From Saccharothrix obliqua (lineage in GTDB: Bacteria > Actinomycetota > Actinomycetes > Mycobacteriales > Pseudonocardiaceae), in NCBI RefSeq assembly GCF_019375475.1, contig NZ_JAHXGQ010000004.1, forward strand, positions 62,001 to 126,000: a stretch of 64,000 bases of DNA, given 5' to 3'. Position 1 is the stretch's first letter. Every line of letters begins with the position of its first letter. Made by a program: the position numbers and the translations under genes. Below are positions 49,078 through 57,625 of the stretch, in pieces. The notes under the pieces were generated by a model. The model saw only the letters and a program-made list of their open reading frames with translations. It made no database searches and was not told the DNA's origin.

Positions 49078-50517
49078 TCAGGACAGCGGGGTGAGGATCG
49101 CCTTGAGGTCGCGGCGGCCGGCGATGCCGAGCTTGCGGTACACCCGCGACAGGTGGAACTCCACCGTGCGCACGGTCAGGTACTGCTCCTCGGCGATCTG
49201 CCGGTTGCTGCGGCCGGTGCGGGCCAGTTCCCCGATCTTGCGCTCCTGGCGGGTCAGGCCGCCCGCGCCGTCCAGCGTCGTCATCCTGGTCAACGCCGCC
49301 TCCGCGCGCTCCACCCACACCGCGTAACCCGCCTGGCGAGCGGTGTCGCGCACCGCCTCCAGGGTCTTGCGCGCCTCGCCGTAACGCTCCCGCGTGCCCA
49401 GCGCCAGCGCCAGGTCGTACTGGGCGTACAGCGACTCGCCCAGCGCCAGGTTGCCGTCCAGGGCGGACGCCGCGTCGCGCAACGCCTCCGGGTCCGCACC
49501 CGCCACCACGGCCGCCGCGTGCGACGCCATGCCGATCAGCCGCGGGTTGCCCCACCGGCGGGCCGCCGCCAGCTCCTTGGACACCAGGGCGCGGGCCAGG
49601 TCGGTGCGGCCCAGCGCGTTCGCGCACACCGCCGCCCGTGACCGCCAGGGCGCGACCGCCGGGTTCGTCACGCCCCACGCGGACAGCTCCCGACCGCAGT
49701 CGAGGAAGTCCTCCAGTGCCCGGTCGAACTGGCTGAGCGCGAAGTGCAGCGAACCCCGCGCCAGGAACAACGCGGCGCGGTCCTGCACGCCGGTCAGCGG
49801 ACCCCCGAAGTCGTGCTCCAGCAACAGGTCGTGCGCGCGGTCCGACTCGCCCAGGTCGACCAGCGCGGCCACCAGCCACGCGACCGCGAGGCCGCGGACC
49901 TGCTCGCAGACGTTGCGCCGCAACGAACCCGCGAGCACCTTCGCCGAACCCGCCGGGTCGCCGCCCAGCCACATCAGGCGTGCCATCAGCAGCGCGACCA
50001 CGCCCCGCGCGTCGCCGTCGCTCATCACGTCCGGGTCGCGCACCGCGCGGACGCAGTGCTCCATCGCCAGGTCGAGTTCGTCGCAGATGGCCAGTGCGAC
50101 GATCGCGCACCAGAACGCGCCCGCGCCACGCCCGCCGGGCAGGGCGAGCAGCCGCCGGGCGGTGGCGATCGTCTCCTCCCGGTCGGTGCCCCGGTTGGCG
50201 AGCTGCATCGCCCGGATCGCGAGCCGCTGCTCCTCCGGCAGCGAACCCGGGTCCGGCCGGTCGCACTCGTCCGCGTCCGGCGCGGGACTGCCGGGCACGT
50301 ACACCAGTCCGGCGAGCTGCGGTCCCCGCGCGCCGGACGGCGTGGCCAGGATGGCCTCGATCGCGTCGCGCACCATCTCGTCGGCCTCGCCCCACCGACC
50401 GCGCTCCACCAGGTCGGCCCGCGCCCGGCGCGCCTCCTCCAGCGAGAGCCCGCCCCACGCGGCGGGCAAACCCCGATCCGTCCCGCCACCTGCCGGTTCC
50501 ACGTCTTGTTGCACCAC
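49078..50517 (-). CDS. LuxR-type transcriptional regulator with helical repeat region
   Basis: A 479-aa regulator. The C-terminal ~60 residues form a LuxR/GerE helix-turn-helix (LTRQERKIGELARTGRSNRQIAEE, then TVRTVEFHLSRVYRKLGI). The preceding ~380 residues are helical TPR-like repeats. It resembles LAL-type regulators that have lost the N-terminal ATPase. The start is uncertain: GTG 50517 or the adjacent GTG 50514 follow GGGGAG at a long spacing, while the frame is open to 50613. It is the nearest regulator to the polyketide genes on its right and is transcribed in the same direction, so a pathway role is possible. Confidence 0.8.
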   Translation of the reverse strand: MVQQDVEPAGGGTDRGLPAAWGGLSLEEARRARADLVERGRWGEADEMVRDAIEAILATPSGARGPQLAGLVYVPGSPAPDADECDRPDPGSLPEEQRLAIRAMQLANRGTDREETIATARRLLALPGGRGAGAFWCAIVALAICDELDLAMEHCVRAVRDPDVMSDGDARGVVALLMARLMWLGGDPAGSAKVLAGSLRRNVCEQVRGLAVAWLVAALVDLGESDRAHDLLLEHDFGGPLTGVQDRAALFLARGSLHFALSQFDRALEDFLDCGRELSAWGVTNPAVAPWRSRAAVCANALGRTDLARALVSKELAAARRWGNPRLIGMASHAAAVVAGADPEALRDAASALDGNLALGESLYAQYDLALALGTRERYGEARKTLEAVRDTARQAGYAVWVERAEAALTRMTTLDGAGGLTRQERKIGELARTGRSNRQIAEEQYLTVRTVEFHLSRVYRKLGIAGRRDLKAILTPLS

Positions 50518-50823
50518 GAACCCCCAACTCCCCGCAGTCGCGTGCGGCCGACCACGGGGTTTCCGTGTAGTGACTCGACGGTCTTCCCTGATCGAGCCTC
50601 CCGGTCGGCGCACGGTTCACCGGGGCGCGCGCCGGCCCCGCTCGGGGCCGGGCGCACGGGTCCGGTGCGGTGGGGCGCTCCACGCGGCGCGACCACCCGG
50701 CCGCGGCCCCGGGACCGGCGGCGGAAGCCGGGCTGGTGCGGGGGCTCACGGCGAAACCCGGCCCGCGGCCGGGTCGTCGGTGGGTGATCGCGGCCCGCGG
50801 CACTGCGGGCCGGAGGTGGTCGA
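50518..50823. other. Intergenic region left of the polyketide cluster
   Basis: About 300 bp holding the LuxR-type gene's upstream region and the terminator of the O-methyltransferase gene (listed separately). No gene or clear operator was seen. Confidence 0.5.
50791..50812 (-). terminator. Terminator after the polyketide O-methyltransferase gene
   Basis: CGGCCCGC (50791-50798) pairs perfectly with GCGGGCCG (50805-50812) around 6 nt; it lies 11 nt past the stop and could mark the left end of the cluster transcript. Confidence 0.65.
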
Positions 50824-51891
50824 TCAGACCGGACGGAACGTCAACAGCACCACCCGTCCGGCAGCGGGCTCGCCTTCCGGTGCGAAGCCCGCCTCAGCGG
50901 CCACGCGGGTCCAGTCCGCCCACCCCCTTTCCCGACCGCCGAGAACGACCATCATCTCGATATCGGACAGCTTACCGAGATCGGGTACGCCTGATCGGGT
51001 GAGAACGTGGTTGACGATCAACAGCCGCGCGTCCCGATCGTCGCCGATGGCCTCGCGGACGCGGGTGAGGGCACGTACCGCGGCCGAGTCGTCCCAATTC
51101 TGCAGGGAGCGCTTGACGAGGTACGCGTCGAATCCTCCCGGCACCTTTTCGAAGAAATCCGTCTCAATCGCGCTCGCCCGGTCCTCGACACCGCGGCGGC
51201 GGAATTCCTCGGCCGCGCCGGCCACCGCCACCGGGTGATCGCACACCGCGCCTTCGAGGTCGGGGTGCCGCCGCAGCAGTTCCGCCAGGAAACTGCCGCG
51301 CCCGCCACCGACGTCGGCGATCCGCCGGTACCGGGCGAAATCGAGCCCCTCGAACAGCTCGTAGGTGTCCGGCCCGTCGTTCTGGGACATCGCGCGGTCG
51401 AACACGGCGGACGCCTCCGGGTCGTCCCGCAGGTGCTCGTAGAAGTGCCGGCCGAAGATGTGCTCGAACGCCGACTCGCCCGTGCGGATGGTGTGCGCGA
51501 CGTTCTCGTGGGGTCGCCACATCATGGGATCGGTGAGGAGCAGCAGCACGTCCCGGAAACGCCCTTCACCACCGGTCCGCAGCCCCTCGCCGGCCGGCGA
51601 CAACGCGTAGCGGTCCGTCTCGACCTCGTCCAGGAGCCCCGTGGTCGCGCCCGCGGCGAGCAAGCGGCCCAGGCGGGACGGGTCGACACCGGCCGCCGCG
51701 GCCAGTTCGCCCGCCGTCGCGGGTCCGTCCGCCAGCAGGTCGGGCACGCCCAGTTGGACGAGGGCGCGGATCGTGCCGATGGACCACTTGGCAGCCGCCA
51801 GGTGGAAGATCAGGCCACGCGGGTCGGACCGCGCCCCCGGCGGCAGCACCGGCTCGAACCCGGGATTTTCCGACTGCTGCTCGGCACCCAT
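50824..51891 (-). CDS. SAM-dependent O-methyltransferase, polyketide tailoring type
   Basis: A 355-aa enzyme of the plant-like O-methyltransferase family seen in aromatic polyketide pathways. It has an N-terminal dimerisation winged helix (TIRALVQLGVPDLLADGPATAGELA), the SAM motif IADVGGGRGSFLAELLRRHPDL (~188-209) and YLVKRSLQNWDD. In this protein the usual catalytic His that follows (HD/HN) is Gln-Asn, so its activity deserves care. ATG 51891 is chosen, with GGGAG 11 nt upstream; GTG 51903 is an alternative. It is the last gene of the minus-strand polyketide block. Confidence 0.88.
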   Translation of the reverse strand: MGAEQQSENPGFEPVLPPGARSDPRGLIFHLAAAKWSIGTIRALVQLGVPDLLADGPATAGELAAAAGVDPSRLGRLLAAGATTGLLDEVETDRYALSPAGEGLRTGGEGRFRDVLLLLTDPMMWRPHENVAHTIRTGESAFEHIFGRHFYEHLRDDPEASAVFDRAMSQNDGPDTYELFEGLDFARYRRIADVGGGRGSFLAELLRRHPDLEGAVCDHPVAVAGAAEEFRRRGVEDRASAIETDFFEKVPGGFDAYLVKRSLQNWDDSAAVRALTRVREAIGDDRDARLLIVNHVLTRSGVPDLGKLSDIEMMVVLGGRERGWADWTRVAAEAGFAPEGEPAAGRVVLLTFRPV

Positions 51892-51923
51892 TTGCGTTTC
51901 CACTCCCTGGTTGTCGGCACTGC

Positions 51924-52721
51924 TCAGTAGGATTTGACGTGACCACCGTCGACGCGGATCACCGCACCGTTCACGAAATCGGCCAGAGGCCCCACCAGAT
52001 AAGCCACCGCACCGGCCACCTCGTCCGGCGTCCCGTACCGACCGAGGTCGTTCGGCACCCATTCCTCGGCGGCCTTGCGCTCGATTTCCGAGAAATCGCT
52101 GCCCCATCCGCGCTCGGCCGCCACACCGGTCAGCCAGTCCCGCATGTACTCCACCATGATCGGACCGGGCGCGACCACGTTGGAAGTGACCCCGGTGCCT
52201 TTCAGGTCACGCGCGAGGGAAACCGCGAGGTTGTGCCGCGCGGCCAGCGCGGCGGAATATTGGGGTTGCATCGGCATCGGTTGCACGGCGAGCCCGCCGC
52301 CGATCTGCACGACCCGGCCCCAGCCCCGTTCCCGCATACCGGGCACGAAGGCGTGGATCATCCGCACCGCGGACACCACGTTCACCTGGTAGGACTTGGC
52401 CCACAGGTCGGGCGTCGCGGCGGCCCACGGCACCAGGTCCGTCGCACCCGCGTTGTTCACCAGGATGTCCACGGGGCCACCCTCGGCGGTCGCCCGCACG
52501 ACACCTTCCGCGCCCTCGTCGGTGGCCAGGTCGCCGAGCGCGACGTCCACCCGCCTGCCGTGTCCCCGCAGCTTGTCGGCCAGCGCCTCGGTCCGCGCGC
52601 GGTCGCGGCCGTGCACGACGACGTCCGCGCCCTCGGCCGCGAGGATTTCCGCGATCGCCGCGCCGATACCCGAACTCGATCCCGTGACCAGCGCCCGCCG
52701 GCCGGTCAACCGCAAATCCAT
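51924..52721 (-). CDS. SDR-family protein with altered catalytic residues
   Basis: A 265-aa short-chain dehydrogenase/reductase. The cofactor motif TGSSSGIGAAIA and LVNNAGATDL are standard, and the C-terminus GAVIRVDGGHVKSY is typical. However, the active-site tetrad is broken: where relatives read YSASK this protein reads YSAAL, so the catalytic Lys is Leu, and the Ser region reads QIGGG. It may bind NAD(P)H for a non-reductive step, act as a dehydratase or cyclase, or need another base. GGGGG 5 nt before ATG 52721 supports the start. It lies between the O-methyltransferase and a second odd SDR. Confidence 0.87.
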   Translation of the reverse strand: MDLRLTGRRALVTGSSSGIGAAIAEILAAEGADVVVHGRDRARTEALADKLRGHGRRVDVALGDLATDEGAEGVVRATAEGGPVDILVNNAGATDLVPWAAATPDLWAKSYQVNVVSAVRMIHAFVPGMRERGWGRVVQIGGGLAVQPMPMQPQYSAALAARHNLAVSLARDLKGTGVTSNVVAPGPIMVEYMRDWLTGVAAERGWGSDFSEIERKAAEEWVPNDLGRYGTPDEVAGAVAYLVGPLADFVNGAVIRVDGGHVKSY

Positions 52722-52812
52722 GAATACCCCCGGTCACCTCGGTCGTGGCACGGCCCCCGAATGGACGCACCGTGAAATCACGGCGCGTGACATCCGGGGG
52801 CCGCGTTACGCG

Positions 52813-53640
52813 CTAGCCGTCCACCCGCTCCAGCAGTTCATCGGTGATTTTCGTCAACCGCTCGGCGTCCTTCGCCGAGAACAGCGAGCTGCGGGTGCTG
52901 AGTTCGCTGTACATGTTGAAGGCGGTCAACGGCTGCTTGGGCGGGTTGTCCAGCAACCGGACGATCGGCGGCACCACCGCGGTGGCCGGTTTCGCCAACG
53001 CCTTCTGCTGCTCGATGTACGCCGCGGTCGGCGGGTCGAACTCGCCGACGAAACCGGTGGACGTGGTGCCCGGGTGGAACAGCACGTACCGCACCGGGCC
53101 GTCGCCGTACCGCTCGGCGAAGGTCACGCCGAGCAGGTCGTCCAGCCGCCCGGTCATGAACATCGCGTGCACGCCGTCGTAACCGCGCTCGCTCTGGAGG
53201 TCGTTCCAGGCGACCGGCGTGTCGTGGCCGGGGCCCGCGACGTTGACGATCACCGGCTTGTCCGTCTTCTCCAGCGCGGGCCGCAACCCGTAGCTGAACA
53301 GCAGCCTGCTCAGGTAGAACAGCGCGAAGTTGTCCTCGAAGCCGTCCGCCGTGACCCGGCGGTAGGTGCGGAAGAAGCGGGCGCACAGCACCAGGCCGTC
53401 GATCGCCGGGTGGTCGTTCAGGATGGAGTCCACGACCCGGCGGTTGTTGGCCACCAGGCTGAGGTCGGCCTGGATGTACTCCACGCTGCCCGGGGCGCGC
53501 TCGGCGGCGCGGACCAGCGCCGCGCCCTTCTCGGGGTTGGTGCCGAGGGCCACCACGTGGTCTCCCCTGGAGAACAGCTCGCGCGCCACGGCCGCACCGA
53601 TGCCGTCGCTGGCACCCGTGATCACGTATGTCCTCGTCAA
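52813..53640 (-). CDS. Atypical SDR-family protein
   Basis: A 275-aa protein with the SDR cofactor motif TGASDGIGAAVA and ADLSLVANN, related to protochlorophyllide-reductase-like SDRs (DGLVLCARFFRTYRRVTADGFEDNFALFYLSRLL). The usual YxxxK is replaced: the equivalent stretch is MFMTGRLDDLL, with Phe and Arg in place of Tyr and Lys, and the Ser region reads VAGPG. The start is TTG 53640, supported by AGGGAG 6 nt upstream; a nearby ATG at 53645 is out of frame and stops at once. Probably a polyketide tailoring enzyme of unusual mechanism. Confidence 0.83.
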   Translation of the reverse strand: MTRTYVITGASDGIGAAVARELFSRGDHVVALGTNPEKGAALVRAAERAPGSVEYIQADLSLVANNRRVVDSILNDHPAIDGLVLCARFFRTYRRVTADGFEDNFALFYLSRLLFSYGLRPALEKTDKPVIVNVAGPGHDTPVAWNDLQSERGYDGVHAMFMTGRLDDLLGVTFAERYGDGPVRYVLFHPGTTSTGFVGEFDPPTAAYIEQQKALAKPATAVVPPIVRLLDNPPKQPLTAFNMYSELSTRSSLFSAKDAERLTKITDELLERVDG

Positions 53641-53708
53641 ACCATGCTCCCTGGTTATGAATTTCGGTTATGAATCGGGCGAATTCGGCGACCACGGCCC
53701 GCCCACGC

Positions 53709-54560
53709 TCAACGCAGCACCTCGATGACGCGCGCGAACGCGCTCATCTCGGGTTCCAGGACGCTGAAGTAGCTGATACCGAAACGCTGCCGCGCCGCGT
53801 ACAACTGCTCCGCGCATTCTTCGGGCGTTCCGACCAGCACGGACGGCAACTCGACCAACTGATCGGTGGTGAGGTCGAGATCATTCTGCCACACATCGGT
53901 CACCCCGTGGCCGCCACCCGGCGGCAATACCCGGTGGATGGGAATGTTCAGCTCGACCTGCCCGGCCCGGGGTCCGAGCAGCCCCCGGACGAATTCGACC
54001 CGGTCGCTGATCTCGGCCAGGCCGCCGAGCCGCAGGCCGTCGCCGTCGCGGCGCACCCTGGTCGTGCCGGTGAACGCGATGACGTCCGCCTTCTCCGCGG
54101 CCAGCCGCAGCACGCGGTCGCCGCGCCCGGCGATCATCACCGGCGGTCCGGGCTCGGCCTTGAGCCGGTCGACCGTCCGCTCCAGGTGCGCGACCCGCTC
54201 GGCCGCGCTGGTCCACGGCAGGCCCGCGGCGTCGAACTGGCTGCGGTCGTAGCCCGCGCCCAACCCGACCTCGACCCGGCCGCCCGCGTACCGGTCGATG
54301 GTCGCGATGTCCCGCGCCAGCACGGTCGGCTGGTAGAACGTCGTGTTCAGCACGAGGGTCCCGATCCGGATCCGCTCGGTCGCCTCGGCGGCGAGCACCA
54401 GGGTCGGCAGCGGCGCGGGCATACCGAGGTGGTCGGACACGGACACCACGTCGAAGCCGAGTTCCTCGGCCAGCTTGACCTTCTTCACCCAGTCGTCCCG
54501 CTCGACGGGCGTGAACAGGCAGATGCCGAACCGGAACGGCCGCTCGGGCACATCGGACAC
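53709..54560 (-). CDS. LLM-class flavin-dependent oxidoreductase
   Basis: A 283-aa luciferase-like enzyme. The core FRFGICLFTPVERDDWVKKVKLAEELGFDVVSVSDHLGMPAPLPTLVLAA region and RIRIGTLVLNTTFYQPTVLARDIATID match the actinobacterial F420/FMN LLM group with a shorter C-terminus. GTG 54560 has GAGAGG upstream at about 9 nt. It follows the FMN reductase gene by 17 nt, so the reductase may supply reduced flavin to this protein or to the second LLM enzyme upstream. Likely performs an oxygenation or reduction on the polyketide. Confidence 0.85.
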   Translation of the reverse strand: MSDVPERPFRFGICLFTPVERDDWVKKVKLAEELGFDVVSVSDHLGMPAPLPTLVLAAEATERIRIGTLVLNTTFYQPTVLARDIATIDRYAGGRVEVGLGAGYDRSQFDAAGLPWTSAAERVAHLERTVDRLKAEPGPPVMIAGRGDRVLRLAAEKADVIAFTGTTRVRRDGDGLRLGGLAEISDRVEFVRGLLGPRAGQVELNIPIHRVLPPGGGHGVTDVWQNDLDLTTDQLVELPSVLVGTPEECAEQLYAARQRFGISYFSVLEPEMSAFARVIEVLR

Positions 54561-54577
54561 GGGTTACACCTCTCGAA

Positions 54578-55165
54578 TCAGCGCTGGTACGGGCGTTCGG
54601 CGCGGGCGGAGCGCAGGGTCTCCCCCCACCAGGACAGGCGGTCGAGCATGACCTTCGCGGCGAGCGCGCTGTCCTCGCCGTCGCGTGGTGCGCCGTCCTG
54701 GAAGACGTTCCACACGTTGGTGAAGCTCAGCGATTCGCGCACGGTCATGGCGTGCAGCTCGGCGAACACGTGCCGCAGGTGCTCGACGGCACGCAGCCCC
54801 GCGCCCGCACCGCCGTAGGACACGAACCCGACCGGCTTGGCGTTCCACTCGGTGTTGAACCAGTCGATGGCGTTCTTCAGCACCGCGGGCGGCGCGTGGT
54901 TGTACTCGGGCGTCACGACCACGAACGCGTCGGCGGCGGCCAGCCGCGCGCCCAGGGCGTCCCGGACGCGCGTGGTGCCCGGGTCCGGGTCCTGGCCGGG
55001 CGCGGGCAGCACCAGGGGCAGCGGGTAGTCAAGCAGGTCGAGCACCTCCACGGCGAAGTCCGGGTGGTGGCGCGCCTGCTCGGCGAACCAGGCGGCGGCG
55101 GTCGGCGCGAACCGCGTGTCGCGGACGCTCCCGACGATCACCAGGAGGTTGAGCGGTGACGTCAT
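54578..55165 (-). CDS. NADPH-dependent FMN reductase
   Basis: A 195-aa flavodoxin-fold reductase (LLVIVGSVRDTRFAPTAAAWF as the phosphate-binding loop, VVVTPEYNHAPPAVLKNAIDWF as the flavin-site motif, VSYGGAGAGLRAVEHLR). It reduces FMN with NADPH and is expected to provide FMNH2 to the LLM monooxygenases on either side. ATG 55165 overlaps the upstream exporter's stop by 4 nt (ATGA), and AAAGG lies 7 nt before it. Confidence 0.92.
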   Translation of the reverse strand: MTSPLNLLVIVGSVRDTRFAPTAAAWFAEQARHHPDFAVEVLDLLDYPLPLVLPAPGQDPDPGTTRVRDALGARLAAADAFVVVTPEYNHAPPAVLKNAIDWFNTEWNAKPVGFVSYGGAGAGLRAVEHLRHVFAELHAMTVRESLSFTNVWNVFQDGAPRDGEDSALAAKVMLDRLSWWGETLRSARAERPYQR

Positions 55166-56340
55166 GACGGGACCTTTCGTGGGGTGGACGTGCGCAGACC
55201 CGCCAGCGCGACCGCCGCGCCGACCACCGCCGCGGCGGTGACCAGCACCATCGCGGCCCGCGGCGACCGCGCCAGCAGGAACGCGACCAGCGGCAGCGAG
55301 GCGACCGAGCCGAACTGCACGAACGCCTGGTAGACCGGCACCGCGACCGCGCGCTGGGCGGGCGGCACGGTCGCCGTCGCCTGCACGTTGAGCGCGACGA
55401 ACGACAACACGAAACCCGCCTCCACCAGCAGGAGGACGGGCAGCAGGCCGGTCGCGTACGGCTCGGGGTCCGGCCGCGCCAGGTACAGGGCGTCGCCCGC
55501 GAGCGAGCACACCGCGCCGGCCGCGATCAGCCGCGCGGTGCCGAACCGCTGCACGAGGCGTGCGCCGTACGGCGCGGCGAACACCAGCGGCAGGCTCGCC
55601 GGCAGCAGCGCGAGCGCGAGCTGCCACGGCGCGAGGTCCCGCAGCTGCACGGTGACCAGCAGCAGCAGCCCGATGTAGGTGCCGTTGAGCACGAACGCGC
55701 CGAGCCCGGCGCGCAGCAGCGCGGAATCCCGCAGCAGGGCGGCGGTGAGCCGGGGCGGCGTGGCGACCGCCGCACGCGGGACGACCCGCAGGCCGGCCGC
55801 GAACAGCACCAGGGCGACCGGCGCGGGGAACAGGAACGTCCAGTGCCAGCTCACCCCGGACAGGACGCCGGACAGCAGCAGGCCGACGGTGAACCCGGCC
55901 GCGCCGAACAGCGAGTACACCGAGACCGCCCGCCGCTGCGCCGGTCCCTCGAACACCGACACGATGATCGCGAGGCCGGCGGGCGCGGTGAGCGCGGCGC
56001 AGAAACCCTTGACGACGCGGCTCGCGACCAGCAGCTCCGGCGAGGTGGCCAGCCCGCCGACCACCGACACCGCCGCGAACACCAGCATCGCCGCCAGGTA
56101 GACCTCCTTGCGGCCGAACCGGGCGGCCAGCCGCGGGCCGGGCACCAGCAGCAACGCGAAACCCAGGGCGAAACCGCTCATCACCCACTGCGCGCCCAGC
56201 GGCGGCACGCCGAACTCCGCGCCGATCGGCACCAGCGCGGGCAGCACCACGGCCACCTCGACCGCGTCCAGCAGCATGTTCCCGGACAGCACGAACAGCA
56301 GCGCCCAGGCCCGGCGGTCCCACCGCGCACCGTCAGGCAC
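55162..56340 (-). CDS. MFS exporter in the polyketide cluster
   Basis: A 392-aa major facilitator protein with about 12 helices, resembling the DHA2/Bcr-type drug exporters. FVLSGNMLLDAVEVAVVLPALVPIGAEF forms TM1 and its loop, and GPRLAARFGRKEVYLAAM is motif A. GTG 56340 starts inside the last codons of the upstream LLM gene (8-nt overlap) and its own stop overlaps the FMN reductase start. Its place in the operon suggests export of, and self-resistance to, the pathway product. Confidence 0.9.
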   Translation of the reverse strand: MPDGARWDRRAWALLFVLSGNMLLDAVEVAVVLPALVPIGAEFGVPPLGAQWVMSGFALGFALLLVPGPRLAARFGRKEVYLAAMLVFAAVSVVGGLATSPELLVASRVVKGFCAALTAPAGLAIIVSVFEGPAQRRAVSVYSLFGAAGFTVGLLLSGVLSGVSWHWTFLFPAPVALVLFAAGLRVVPRAAVATPPRLTAALLRDSALLRAGLGAFVLNGTYIGLLLLVTVQLRDLAPWQLALALLPASLPLVFAAPYGARLVQRFGTARLIAAGAVCSLAGDALYLARPDPEPYATGLLPVLLLVEAGFVLSFVALNVQATATVPPAQRAVAVPVYQAFVQFGSVASLPLVAFLLARSPRAAMVLVTAAAVVGAAVALAGLRTSTPRKVPS

Positions 56341-57316
56341 GGGCGGGTTCCCGCTTCAGCTCCGGCGCGAGCCGCTGGGACACCAGCTCGACGTGCCGGG
56401 TCACCAGGTCGTCCGGCATCCCGGCCACGCTCGCCCAGAACACCAGGTGCCGCACGGGCAGGCCGCGGGTCCGCTCGCGGATGCGGTCCACGGCCTCCTC
56501 CGGCGTCATGACCTCCAGCGGCGCCCACGGGCCCTCGGTGCGGCGGTCGCGGGTGGGTCCCGGCTCCAGCAGCGGCGGCGCCGGGTGGTCGGTGCCCTCC
56601 ACCGAGCCGAGCCGGTAGGTGTTCTGCTGGTGCGCGAGGTGCGGCGCGACCCGCGCCCACGCCTCGTCCGGGTCGTCGGCGAGCAGCACCGGCAGCAGGT
56701 CGGACACCCTGGCCGTGGCCGGGTCGTGGCCGCCTTCCACCAGGCCCTCGCGGTAGTGCACGAACATCTCCGCGGAGATGTGCAGCAGCCCGATGCCCAG
56801 CCGACCGGCCAGGCGCGCGCCGCGCGGGCCGTAGAAACCACCCCACAGCGGCACCGGGTCCTGGAGCGGCAGCGGCGTGATGCCGCCCTCCGCCCACAGC
56901 CGCCGCACCTCGCGGACCACCCGCTCGGTCTCGGCGAACTTGCGGTTGGGGTTCGCGCCGAACAACTCGTACTCGGGCACCCGGTAGCCCGCCCCGATGC
57001 CGAGTTCGAGCCGCCCGCCGCTGATCAGGTCCACCACCGCCGCCTCCTCGGCGAGCTGGGCGGGCTTGCGCAGCGCGGGCAGCAGCACGGCCGTGCCGAT
57101 CCGCACCCGCCTGGTCCGCGCGGCGGCGGCGGCGGCGAACGTCAGCGGCTGCGGCAGGTACCCGTCCTCGAACAGGTGGTGCTCGGTGAACCACACCCCG
57201 TCCGCGCCACGCGCGTCGGCCTCCTCGCACAGCTCCAGGCTGCGCGCGTAGTGGTCGGCCCAGGGCCGCTCCCACCGGGCGGGGTTGCGCAGGTCGAAGA
57301 GAAAACCGACGTCCAT
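56333..57316 (-). CDS. LLM-class flavin-dependent monooxygenase
   Basis: A 327-aa luciferase-like enzyme with features close to FMNH2-dependent alkanal-monooxygenase-like proteins: FLFDLRNPARWERPW, GVWFTEHHLFEDGYLPQPL, VRIGTAVLLPALRKPAQLAEEAAVVDLISGGR and LELGIGAGYRVPEYELFG. ATG 57316 is chosen because GGAG lies 6 nt upstream; the TTG four codons earlier is less likely. With the FMN reductase two genes downstream it forms a probable two-component monooxygenase, as seen in several aromatic polyketide pathways where such enzymes oxidise or cleave rings. Confidence 0.87.
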   Translation of the reverse strand: MDVGFLFDLRNPARWERPWADHYARSLELCEEADARGADGVWFTEHHLFEDGYLPQPLTFAAAAAARTRRVRIGTAVLLPALRKPAQLAEEAAVVDLISGGRLELGIGAGYRVPEYELFGANPNRKFAETERVVREVRRLWAEGGITPLPLQDPVPLWGGFYGPRGARLAGRLGIGLLHISAEMFVHYREGLVEGGHDPATARVSDLLPVLLADDPDEAWARVAPHLAHQQNTYRLGSVEGTDHPAPPLLEPGPTRDRRTEGPWAPLEVMTPEEAVDRIRERTRGLPVRHLVFWASVAGMPDDLVTRHVELVSQRLAPELKREPARA

Positions 57317-57328
57317 CGTGTGCTCCAA

Positions 57329-57625
57329 TCAGTCGCGCCAGCTCCGGGCTCCCGCGAACCCGCCTGCCCGTTCCGGTCGCCGCCACCGCGCCGACCGGCG
57401 GCCCGGCCCGGCGGGCGGCGGCTCCTCCGCCACGTGCCTGCGCAGGACGGCGGCGAGCGCGGCCAGCTCCACCAGGTCGGGTTCGCCCTTGACCACCCGC
57501 ACCAGCAGGGCGGGTTCCGCGTCCGCCGGTGCGCCGGCGACCTCGACGTCCCCGGCCCGCGTGGCCGGCGCGGGCCGGGGCGACGGCACGACCACCTCGG
57601 GCCGCGTCTTCTCCGGCGCGGTCAC
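57329..57625 (-). CDS. Acyl-CoA carboxylase epsilon subunit
   Basis: A 98-aa protein with a Pro/Ala-rich N-terminus and the epsilon-subunit core LLVRVVKGEPDLVELAALAAVLRRH (~40-64), followed by a Trp/Arg-rich tail. Epsilon subunits bind and activate the actinobacterial carboxyltransferase beta subunit. The gene overlaps accB by 4 nt (GTGA at 57622-57625), which makes the pairing secure. It is too short to show more. Confidence 0.85.
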   Translation of the reverse strand: MTAPEKTRPEVVVPSPRPAPATRAGDVEVAGAPADAEPALLVRVVKGEPDLVELAALAAVLRRHVAEEPPPAGPGRRSARWRRPERAGGFAGARSWRD

